From CAYGZC01 sp964354225 (GTDB taxonomy: Bacteria > Bacteroidota > Ignavibacteria > UBA10030 > SZUA-254): DNA of 8,791 nucleotides. The translations under genes and the position numbers were made by a program. The stretch is from positions 1-8,791 of the forward strand of contig CAYGZC010000080.1 of assembly GCA_964354225.1 (NCBI GenBank), in the 5' to 3' direction. Under the pieces are notes generated by a model. It did not search any database and had not been told where the DNA came from. It saw only the letters and a program-made list of their open reading frames with translations. Each line of letters begins with the position of its first letter. The stretch's first letter is position 1. Of this stretch, positions 1 through 6,295 are shown piece after piece.

Positions 1-72
1 TTTGGTTTGAAGCACTTCTACTTCCCTCAACATTGTTATTATTGCTTCTGCTGTGTGTCGCTTCTTACTCAT
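1..72 (-). CDS. IS3-family transposase OrfA, N-terminal 24 codons (cut by window edge)
   Basis: The reverse strand reads ATG at 72-70 and stays open to the window edge, giving MSKKRHTAEAIITMLREVEV followed by LQTK. This is the classic opening of the OrfA helix-turn-helix (HTH_Tnp_1) protein of IS3-family elements: a basic MxKKR start, then T-x-E-x-I-I-x-x-L-R-E-x-E-V-L. OrfA binds the IS ends, and in this family a minus-one ribosomal frameshift onto orfB makes the OrfAB transposase. The AAAGGG at 86-81 is a plausible ribosome binding site 8 bases before the ATG. The first helix is visible; the recognition helix and the frameshift region are outside the window. It is too short to say whether the element is intact. 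Confidence 0.85.
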   Translation of the reverse strand, partial: MSKKRHTAEAIITMLREVEVLQTK

Positions 73-115
73 GTCTTTTACCCTTTCTATGATCTCAATA
101 TACTAACTTATCTTT

Positions 116-140
116 GGATCACTTTTCGGGGGGCAGGTCA
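116..140 (-). repeat. Left terminal inverted repeat of the IS3-family element
   Basis: Read on the minus strand from 140, the end starts TGACCTGCCCCCCGAAAAGT and continues GATCC. The TG terminus and C-rich start fit IS3-family terminal repeats. The partner repeat is outside the window, so the inner limit of 116 is an estimate. The repeat also carries coding consequences: read in the frame of the interrupted gene it supplies the codons for DLPPEK and the stop TGA (121-119). Confidence 0.7.
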
Positions 141-1147
141 AGGGAAGTCGCAATCCCGCTTATATTAAAAGTCAATGATGTGCAAAAGTTATTGTTGTTC
201 ATTGTATACGCAGCTCCGGCAGCGATTGCTATTGCTGGAAACGTTGTGCTCGCAGTACCACCTATAGTTCTGGCTGTTCCACTAAAGGTAACGATATCGG
301 ATACACTATTTAATACCCCTCCATTATTGGTCCAATTTCCCGCGACCGTGATGCTGCCGGCAAGCGTTACTGTTACATCAGAGTTAATTTGAACATTGCC
401 GAAGGTTATCGCTGCTGTCGGAGTGATTGTCGAGTTTCCGGTAAACACTGCGTTACTTGTAGCGTTTAACGTAAGGGGGACAGTGCTTACAGTAAAATTG
501 TTGCCAAAATTTATCGTCCCGGCTGCGAGAGTAGTAAAGGTTCCTCCCGATTTGCTATACCCTCCATCGAAATTGATAGTCCCGGCTGCCGTGATATTTT
601 GAATTGTGCCACCAGTTTGAGTGAGTAGCCCTGTAAATGATATACTTCCAGCGCCTGCAATCGATAGAGTGCCGGCGGACCAGGTGAAGCCGGCCGCATT
701 GGTAAAGGAAACAGATCCTGTTGAAACACTAATAGTTTGCACGTTGGTCGCTGACAGAGAGGGTATACCGGCAACGGTGAGGGCATTGGCACCGACAGCC
801 AACGTCATAGCGACATTGACGTTGCTCGGATTGATGGTTAGATTTCCAGTAGTGCCGCTGATCGTCAAACTGAAACCAGCGTTGATGGTGAGAGTCGTTG
901 CGGTAACAGTTGCATTTCCAATCGTCAGTGAACCACATACGGCATTGGAGTTAATTGTCAGGTTAATACCCGAGTTGATGACTACGTCTTCCGAAGCAAG
1001 AGGAAAATGTCCTAGACTCCACGTTGCCCCTTCCCAGGTAGCTCCTGCAGTTGCAGTATTAGTCTGCCCGAGGGCTTGCGTTCCGGTGATGGCTATAAAT
1101 ATAAAAGACAGGAACGATATAAAGATTACGGTAAATAATTTGTTCAT
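119..1147 (-). pseudogene. Secreted beta-strand-repeat protein, 3' part lost to IS insertion
   Basis: The start is most likely ATG at 1147-1145, giving MNKLFTVIFISFLSFIF; a TTG two codons upstream is also possible. A Sec signal peptide (basic N-terminus, long hydrophobic core, cut probably after the first 25-30 residues near ALGQ) is followed by about 310 residues of low-complexity Thr/Ser/Asn/Gly sequence in short beta-strand repeats, such as GSLTIGN, LTINAGFSLTI, AGTINFDGG and AGTINFGNN. This is typical of long surface proteins with a beta-solenoid-like build. The first mature segment (GATWEGATW, then a G-x-x-P, then DVVINSG) recurs in the neighbouring gene, so the two look paralogous. The reading frame stops at 119, but the codons from 140 down to 119 (DLPPEK and stop) belong to the IS end, so only 141-1147 is original gene. 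The lost C-terminus probably carried more repeats and perhaps a T9SS sorting domain. The binding target is unknown, and I assign no enzymatic role. Confidence 0.75.
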
Positions 1148-1149
1148 TT

Positions 1150-1691
1150 TCAAAGCTCTTTCGAAAAGTTGGTGAGATCGGTGAGAACCTGTCCTGGTCC
1201 GGCATAATCTACTGTGAGATTGTTTAAAGTTTTGTTTGTGATAGTGTGTTGTGAAGCAAAATCTGTCGCGACCGCAGTTCGTGTAACTTGTACCATTCTG
1301 CGTTCGGTAAACCGAAGATTCCCGTACGAAATATTTGTAGTCCCGATATTATCAGTGAACAATGGCTGATCGGTTCCATAATATTCGATCGTACTGGTTG
1401 GGTTCAATGTGTAATTGCTATAATTTGATGGTAGTGTGTTTGTCCCGCAGGCATCGATTGAAAGTTTTATAACGGAAGCTGTAAAATCCACAGTAACAGT
1501 ATCACCAGATGGGATTATGGCTGTATCGTGACACTCGGCTGGTCCCCCAGTCAGGTTGTTCCATCGTTCCAATTCCCCCACTTCGTTGCCGTAATAGTTT
1601 CTGCAATTACTCCATTTGTAGTTATAAAAATTAATAATATATAGCCAATAGCACTTGATTCATTGACTATCCATGTAAAATGATTATCCAC
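1150..1691 (-). pseudogene. Secreted beta-strand protein, paralogue of its neighbour, frameshifted near 1551
   Basis: Two overlapping reading frames make one protein. The upstream frame (GTG at 1691-1689 to TGA at 1553-1551) gives a hydrophobic stretch YILLIFITTNGVIA, then ETITATKWGNWNDGTT and a stop. The downstream frame continues LTGGPAECHDTAIIPSGDTV to a stop at 1152-1150. Adding one G where minus-strand CCTGACTGGGGG is found (CCTGGACTGGGGG) joins them as NDGTTWTGGPAECHDTA, restoring the tryptophan-TGG-x-P pattern typical of these N-terminal modules; the repaired product is about 180 residues. It ends TNFSKEL four bases before the next gene's ATG, which is short for this kind of protein, so its 3' part may also have been deleted. 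The GTG start is uncertain: the N-terminus has no basic residue and no good ribosome binding site. A sequencing error is the alternative to real decay. Confidence 0.65.
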
Positions 1692-1705
1692 TTGTTATAT
1701 AACAA
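1692..1705. repeat. Perfect 14-bp palindrome in the leader of the minus-strand secreted genes
   Basis: TTGTTATATAACAA reads identically on both strands. It lies directly before the candidate GTG start of the frameshifted gene and about 26 bp downstream of the candidate promoter element at 1731-1738. A dyad here could bind a dimeric repressor. In AT-rich intergenic DNA a chance match is also possible, and no second copy was seen near other genes. Confidence 0.4.
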
Positions 1706-1730
1706 TAAGTTATACTGTTAATTTAGCGGA

Positions 1731-1761
1731 CAAAGTTAAGTAATTCTGTTAAGATTGTCAA
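1731..1761 (-). promoter_or_regulatory. Candidate Bacteroidota-type promoter for the secreted-protein pair
   Basis: On the minus strand TTGACA (1761-1756) is followed by TAACTTTG (1738-1731). The latter matches the Bacteroidota primary-sigma minus-7 consensus TAnnTTTG exactly. The TTG at 1761-1759 is separated from it by 20 bases, within the usual spacing of the minus-33 TTG element. Transcription would begin around 1725 and run left into the frameshifted gene and its neighbour. The same TTGACA would also serve as a standard minus-35, but the matching minus-10 (TAACTT) is poor, so the Bacteroidota reading fits better. Confidence 0.5.
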
Positions 1762-1900
1762 GCACGAATTTTGAAGGTTTTCTGCGATTCTTGAAAAATC
1801 GACAGGTTTTACGAAGGAAAGTCTAAAATTCTATTAAATTATGAATTTGTGTACGTAGAGATGCCGGATGGGTAGAAATAAAAAAAGACAAGATTTTTTC

Positions 1901-4900
1901 TCATTTCAAAAAAAACATTGTTTTTGTAGTCTGGTATGAAATTGACGGATTACCAACGCTTTTTGTCTCCAGACGGTAGTAGTATATACCTCCTGCCATC
2001 TTTGGATTCCAAGTGACAGCATGATCACCTTTTTCCATAACAGCATCTACGACAGTCGCGACAATTCTACCCAAGAGATCGTAAACAGTTAAGCGTGTGT
2101 AACTTGTATACGGAAGTTCATAGTGAATGACTGTGGAAGGGTTAAATGGATTAGGGAAATTTTGATGAAGTACATACGTCTTTGGAGTTTGATTATCAGT
2201 TGATGAGTTGAAAATCAAACTTATTTTCTTTGTCTGCGGAGGCAAAATAATGCTGCCTTGAGATCCCAATTCTATTATTGTTATTCCCAAAGATATTTGG
2301 CGATTTATATTTGCCAAATCACTGGCTGTGCTCCATGAAAATTTTATCGGAGAACCATCGTTTTGTAAAATGATCGGAAATTCTTGAGTAACCTTTGTTA
2401 GAGATCGATAAACAACATATCGATTGGTTGTAAAACGAACATCGAAAGAACCAACTGGGGGGACCGGTGGTAATTCTGATTTTGTTAAATCTAATTGTTT
2501 GTCGTTAGTTAAATACAAAGTTTGTTTGTACCCTGCTTGATCTTCAAAAGTGAATGAGTTCGCTGATCCCTTCCATTCTTCAAGTGATTTATCAACTCCT
2601 TTCGGAATATTTTCTGAAGACGATAGGATAAGCACTCCATCAGAGCTTGATTTTACCCAATAACCTTTTCCTGGTATAATTGAGTCGCTTCGGATATATG
2701 TACCCAAATATGAAAAATAATCAGAAGTTACAATGCCTGCCGGCTCGGTAGATATATTACTTACCATTACTGGTTTCGTTATCGACCCAATCATGTTCCA
2801 TCCAGCAACAAGCGGAATCGAATCAATCAAGACGGAGTCTCCAAGTACATCAATAATTGTAGATTCATCGTACTTGAGCCAATAACCTATTCCAAGTAAT
2901 AAGGAATCAGTTTGGTTATAACTACCGGAATATGCAAATGCATCCGAGCTACTAGTGGGAAAGAGATCTGATTTTTCAGGATTCTCTGCCAAAATAGGAA
3001 CTGATATTAGATTCCACCCATCTGCAATACTCAGAGTAACAATATTACATGGCAATTGTTGCTCTTCTGGAGTTCCGAATGTTGTCTCAACATTATCCAG
3101 ATTACGAGCTTCAACACTAAAGAAATAATTTTTACAAACAGTTATCCAAGAAAGATAAATTCCACTCGCTCCACCCCATTCTGAATAAGTTTGCCATACC
3201 GCATTCAAACCGAGCATCCCATCCTGTTGAACAAATCGTACCACAGTATCCTCCACTGCCTTGATTGCAAATTGAGTTGTGGAAGGATTGGAGTTGGGAT
3301 CTATAGTCAGCGTTAACGATCGTGCATGTACATTAGCTATGCCTGGTACACCGGGAACCGCTGCTAATGTGACAAGATTGATTGAAGCATAGTTTCCTTC
3401 CCCCAGATCATTGAATGGTAAGATCCGATAATAATAACGATTATTGGTTTGTAAATTATTATCGGTGAACGTAGTTGTACTCGGTGGAAGATCGCCATCA
3501 ACTTGTGTATACGGACCCCCTGCTGCCGATGACCGATATATTCTATATCCATTTTCATCTGTTGCATTATCAGTCCAGTTAAGCCGTAAACTGTTTGTAG
3601 TAATCTGTGATGGAGAAACATTCGAAGGCGGTACAGGTGGAGATGCTGTCATAAAATTTCGGGGGGCATTAGATGCCGATGTAGTTCCGTTTGTATTCTT
3701 TGCAATGATTTTCCAGTAATATATCGTACCATTATTCAAACCAGAATAGCCGTACGAAGTATCAGACCGATTAGAATCAACTTTGGCAACTGGTGGATTA
3801 TGCGTATCGACGTAAACATCATAATTCACAACGTTTTGGGATGTGTTCCATACAAGTGTTCCAGATAGCATTTGACCAACGGCGCCGTTAAGAGGTGAAA
3901 CTAATTGGAAAGCACCGGGTGGTGGCCCGATTGCCGTAAAGTGCCAAGGTGATCCGGCAGCCGCAATCGAGTCAACAGTATTCTTGGCAACAATTTTCCA
4001 GTAATAGGTTGTACTATACAAAAGACTACTGAAATTATACGATGTCCCGGTTTGGTTTGAACTTACCTTATCCGTTGGTGGATCGTTGACATCAAGATAG
4101 ACATCATAATTATTCGCATTCGTTGATGCTTGCCACGTTAATGTTCCACTGATCGTTTGATTGACAGTCCCACTCGATGGAGAAAGTAGATTGAATGAAC
4201 CAGGTGGCAATTGAATTGTTGTAAAGCTCCATGGTGATCCAGTAGCATCTGTTATTCCATTTCCATTCCTTGCAACGATTTTCCAATAATAGGTTGTGTA
4301 GTTATTTAATCCACTGTAATTATAAAAAGTATCTGTTTGATTCGAGCTGACCTTCGATGTTGGCGGGTTATTGGTTCCCAGATAAACGTCGTAACCTGTG
4401 GCAGTGGAGGAGGTTTGCCATCGGAGTGTACCGTTTACAGGCTGACTTGTTGATCCATTCGATGGAACGAGAAGATTAAACGCTCCGGGATTTGAACCAG
4501 CAGTGATAGTAATCCACATAGGTGCTGTCCACGCACGATGACCATCGGCTTCGACCACGTATGCATAATAGTAATATGTTGTTCCTATAGATTGGGTTTG
4601 AGTAAATACGAGTGAGTCGCGACCGGTTACATATTGCAAAGTTGTTGGAGCCGTACCAGACCCGGGTATTCCATAGCGAATTTCTACTCTCGAAATCGAT
4701 TCGCCTGCATCAATCGCTTTGACTCTGATTGGAATGGAGCCAGCCATCAAAAATATTTCACCCATACGGTGTGTCCCGACTTCAAACTGTACTTGGAGGT
4801 TATGATCTTCCACGGCATACACTCGCCGATTCCGAAATGCATCGTCTACATTCGCCTTTGTTAATGATGTTGCAAGTAAACCAGTGCGCTGTTGATTTGA

Positions 4901-5629
4901 TTTTCCAAAAGTTGTGTTATGATTATCCTGATTTGCAATCGGTGCAGCATGATAACCTTTTCTAAGAAGATCATGATATTGAGTTATGTAATCGCCAGCA
5001 TCAGGATCTGTCTCGGTTGTATTGGTAGAAAATGCATTCCCACTTTTCACTGCGACACCTCTCACGACACTATCCCAGTTAGCATTATATGCTCCGGTAA
5101 AAATACCGTCGAAGTCACCTGCTTCTGGATGAGCTAAATAACAGTAACCGTTATTCGCCTTTACAGCAGTAAATAAACCACCATAATCCCCCTTCGCAAC
5201 ATAGACATCGTATAATCCGGGATTCCAACCAAACAATTTATTGGTACCATACACCAAGACATGACCACCTGTACTGATCGTTCCCCATTCCTGTGCATAG
5301 AATCCAACAAAATTTCCATCTTGGTTCACTGAATCTGCTTCACGAAATCCTGAGCGCCAATATGCGAGTGTCATATTAAGACTTTCATTATGGTTATGGT
5401 CACTTATACCGAGGAAATCAAAACTTGATCGGTTTGTTCTTGCCCATGTTATCGACCTAGCGACGGGCGTCGTATAAGTGGTAGGATTCTGATCCGCATT
5501 GCCGTCAGAATACCAGGTATGAGTATGGTTATCACCAAAATAAATATTATATGAGGTTTGTGCATAGACGGATGTAAAAATACCGAATGCACACACGAGT
5601 GCAATGAGCGCTGGGAGGCGGTTTTTCAT
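1901..5629 (-). CDS. Secreted PHP-domain metal-dependent phosphoesterase-like protein with FN3-like repeats and T9SS sorting domain
   Basis: The 1242-residue product starts at ATG 5629 with a clear signal peptide (MKNRLPALIALVCAFGIFTS, cut after VYA at about residue 23). Residues 27-290 form a PHP-like domain of the CehA/McbA type. Its visible metal-ligand motifs are GDNHTHT (H35, H37), ISDHNH (D77, H78), QEWG (E114), LAHPE (H167) and QDNH (D235, H237), so a metal-dependent hydrolase of phosphoester or similar bonds is likely; the substrate is unknown. Residues 381-662 are three tandem FN3-like repeats, about 664-755 is another FN3 domain, and about 756-860 is a further divergent beta-sandwich region. 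Two GWNLIS/GWNMIG modules, each ending in a GYWLK or GYWVK motif, occupy about 870-1003. Residues 1152-1242 are a type A T9SS sorting domain (QNFPNPFNPST, then VYDLLGR, then GGIYYYRL). It is probably exported across both membranes and attached to the surface or released. It sits divergent to tadA with no functional link apparent. Confidence 0.9.
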   Translation of the reverse strand: MKNRLPALIALVCAFGIFTSVYAQTSYNIYFGDNHTHTWYSDGNADQNPTTYTTPVARSITWARTNRSSFDFLGISDHNHNESLNMTLAYWRSGFREADSVNQDGNFVGFYAQEWGTISTGGHVLVYGTNKLFGWNPGLYDVYVAKGDYGGLFTAVKANNGYCYLAHPEAGDFDGIFTGAYNANWDSVVRGVAVKSGNAFSTNTTETDPDAGDYITQYHDLLRKGYHAAPIANQDNHNTTFGKSNQQRTGLLATSLTKANVDDAFRNRRVYAVEDHNLQVQFEVGTHRMGEIFLMAGSIPIRVKAIDAGESISRVEIRYGIPGSGTAPTTLQYVTGRDSLVFTQTQSIGTTYYYYAYVVEADGHRAWTAPMWITITAGSNPGAFNLLVPSNGSTSQPVNGTLRWQTSSTATGYDVYLGTNNPPTSKVSSNQTDTFYNYSGLNNYTTYYWKIVARNGNGITDATGSPWSFTTIQLPPGSFNLLSPSSGTVNQTISGTLTWQASTNANNYDVYLDVNDPPTDKVSSNQTGTSYNFSSLLYSTTYYWKIVAKNTVDSIAAAGSPWHFTAIGPPPGAFQLVSPLNGAVGQMLSGTLVWNTSQNVVNYDVYVDTHNPPVAKVDSNRSDTSYGYSGLNNGTIYYWKIIAKNTNGTTSASNAPRNFMTASPPVPPSNVSPSQITTNSLRLNWTDNATDENGYRIYRSSAAGGPYTQVDGDLPPSTTTFTDNNLQTNNRYYYRILPFNDLGEGNYASINLVTLAAVPGVPGIANVHARSLTLTIDPNSNPSTTQFAIKAVEDTVVRFVQQDGMLGLNAVWQTYSEWGGASGIYLSWITVCKNYFFSVEARNLDNVETTFGTPEEQQLPCNIVTLSIADGWNLISVPILAENPEKSDLFPTSSSDAFAYSGSYNQTDSLLLGIGYWLKYDESTIIDVLGDSVLIDSIPLVAGWNMIGSITKPVMVSNISTEPAGIVTSDYFSYLGTYIRSDSIIPGKGYWVKSSSDGVLILSSSENIPKGVDKSLEEWKGSANSFTFEDQAGYKQTLYLTNDKQLDLTKSELPPVPPVGSFDVRFTTNRYVVYRSLTKVTQEFPIILQNDGSPIKFSWSTASDLANINRQISLGITIIELGSQGSIILPPQTKKISLIFNSSTDNQTPKTYVLHQNFPNPFNPSTVIHYELPYTSYTRLTVYDLLGRIVATVVDAVMEKGDHAVTWNPKMAGGIYYYRLETKSVGNPSISYQTTKTMFFLK
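3644..4489 (-). repeat. Three tandem ~94-residue FN3-like repeats within the PHP-domain protein
   Basis: Protein residues about 381-474, 475-568 and 570-662 are successive copies of one module. Each begins GxFxLxxPxxG, continues SGTLxWxxS (NGTLRWQTS in copy 1), then YDVYxxxxxPPxxKVxSN, then a TTYYWKIVAKN-like stretch, and ends with an FTT-like strand. The copies are clearly related but diverged, for example YDVYLGTNNPPTSKV, YDVYLDVNDPPTDKV and YDVYVDTHNPPVAKV. Tandem copies of this type act as spacers or ligand-binding arms on secreted proteins. The divergence argues for an old expansion rather than recent slippage. Confidence 0.85.
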
Positions 5630-5659
5630 TTAAAAAATCAATAAAATATCAAAATCTCT

Positions 5660-5688
5660 ATTATAAAGTACCAAAAATTATAACAACA
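5660..5688 (-). promoter_or_regulatory. Weak candidate promoter for the PHP-domain gene
   Basis: On the minus strand a perfect TATAAT lies at 5665-5660, 30 bases before the ATG. Seventeen bases upstream is TGTTGT (5688-5683), a poor minus-35. No TAnnTTTG element was found; TAATTTTTG just upstream has one base too many. No Shine-Dalgarno sequence precedes the ATG, which is common in Bacteroidota-related groups. Confidence 0.3.
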
Positions 5689-5728
5689 AACAACGCAAAG
5701 AATGTTCCCATAGTATAAATTAATTTTA

Positions 5729-5757
5729 TTGCCCAGATTGGCTATTTTTATTATACT
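5729..5757 (+). promoter_or_regulatory. Candidate promoter for tadA
   Basis: TTGCCC (5729-5734), a 17-base spacer and TATACT (5752-5757) give a reasonable sigma-70-like promoter 37 bases upstream of the tadA ATG. It is divergent to the PHP-gene promoter region. It rests on consensus matching only. Confidence 0.4.
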
Positions 5758-5794
5758 GGAGTGGAATTATTACAATTAAATCGAAAGAACGTAG

Positions 5795-6271
5795 ATGAAG
5801 GGTGATAAACAGCACGAGCATTGGATGGAAATGGCATTAAAGGAAGCCGAAGTCGCCTTAAGGCGGAAAGAGGTGCCTATTGGTGCCGTCATCGTTCATA
5901 ACGGTGTGATTATCGGAAAAGGTTCAAACCAAATTGAGATACTTAAGGATCCGACTGCTCACGCAGAAATGATTGCAATTACGGCGGCTGCATCTTATTT
6001 GGGTAACCGACGATTAGAAAAATGCGAAATGTATGTTACGCTTGAACCCTGCCCCATGTGTGCGGGTGCAATTGTGCTTTCAAGAATTCCGCTCCTCATC
6101 TTCGGTGCATATGATTCCAAAGCGGGTGCATGTTCGACACTTTACACAATTACAAATGATACACGACTCAATCATCGAGTACACACAATTGGTGGAATTT
6201 TAGAAGAGAAATGTGGCTTGATTTTGAAAGAATTTTTTATGAGGAAACGCAACAATCTCAAAAAGCAGTAA
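5795..6271 (+). CDS. tadA: tRNA-specific adenosine deaminase TadA
   Basis: A 158-residue cytidine-deaminase-fold protein of the usual TadA length. It converts adenosine 34 to inosine in the anticodon of tRNA-Arg(ACG), letting it read several arginine codons, and acts in the cytosol as a homodimer. The zinc-site signature is complete: HAE at residues 56-58 (H56 ligand, E58 proton shuttle), and PCPMC at 85-89 with ligands C86 and C89. It is preceded by the family motif VPIGAVIV (27-34) and N45 in the GSNQI segment. The basic C-terminal tail (MRKRNNLKKQ) fits tRNA contact. The ATG at 5795 gives the normal N-terminal helix (HWMEMALKEAE), with only a weak GAAAG upstream. It is transcribed alone and converges on the fusion gene with 24 bp between the stop codons. 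Nothing in it looks broken. Confidence 0.95.
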   Translation: MKGDKQHEHWMEMALKEAEVALRRKEVPIGAVIVHNGVIIGKGSNQIEILKDPTAHAEMIAITAAASYLGNRRLEKCEMYVTLEPCPMCAGAIVLSRIPLLIFGAYDSKAGACSTLYTITNDTRLNHRVHTIGGILEEKCGLILKEFFMRKRNNLKKQ

Positions 6272-6295
6272 ATTATTTTGATACACAGTGGAACT

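Larger units (their letters stand above)
1..140 (-). mobile_element. IS3-family insertion sequence, left (orfA-side) end; continues beyond the window
   Basis: Two signals agree. The reverse strand at 72-1 encodes a typical IS3-family OrfA N-terminus, and 68 bp upstream of its start codon the sequence TGACCTGCCCCCCGAAAAGT begins at 140. It starts with TG, as IS3-family ends do, and has the C-rich terminal repeat style of that family. A short leader of this size between end and orfA is normal for the family. The base at 140 is therefore taken as the element boundary, and the element extends left out of the window (whole elements are usually about 1.2-1.5 kb). It lies inside the secreted-protein gene at 141-1147 in the same transcriptional direction. 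The adjacent host bases at 141-144 (AGGG, plus strand) would be one copy of a target duplication if this element makes a 4-bp one. The OrfA style suggests the IS407 subgroup, but that is from memory and unchecked. Confidence 0.85.

Noticed and set aside
621..1175. Open frame of 184 codons on the plus strand across the secreted-protein gene
   Set aside because: It lies antisense to a gene with a clear signal peptide and beta-strand repeats. Its Ala/Val/Pro-rich translation is what the complement of Thr/Ser/Asn/Gly repeats yields, and it matches no family I recognise.
1541..1560. Programmed ribosomal frameshift instead of a mutation
   Set aside because: There is no canonical slippery heptamer or RF2-type CUU-UGA site before the TGA, and a minus-one slip would give GTTLTGG, losing the tryptophan that a single added G restores.
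1639..1663. Alternative ATG at 1663 (MNQVLLAIYY) as the start of the frameshifted gene
   Set aside because: It hits a stop after ten codons. Using it would need a second frameshift in the TA-rich stretch near 1640, which is too speculative to annotate.
1785..1801. Inverted repeat CGATT...AATCG
   Set aside because: The stem is only 5 bp with a 7-base loop, no T-run follows on either strand, and it is not next to a gene start. It is within chance expectation.
1881..1900. Intrinsic terminator after the PHP-domain gene
   Set aside because: The only possible stem is a run of six A paired with six T around a 7-base loop, with no GC pairs. It is more likely plain AT-rich sequence.
6272..6295. Shared terminator between the convergent tadA and fusion genes
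   Set aside because: The 24-bp gap contains no stem-loop with a U-run on either strand.
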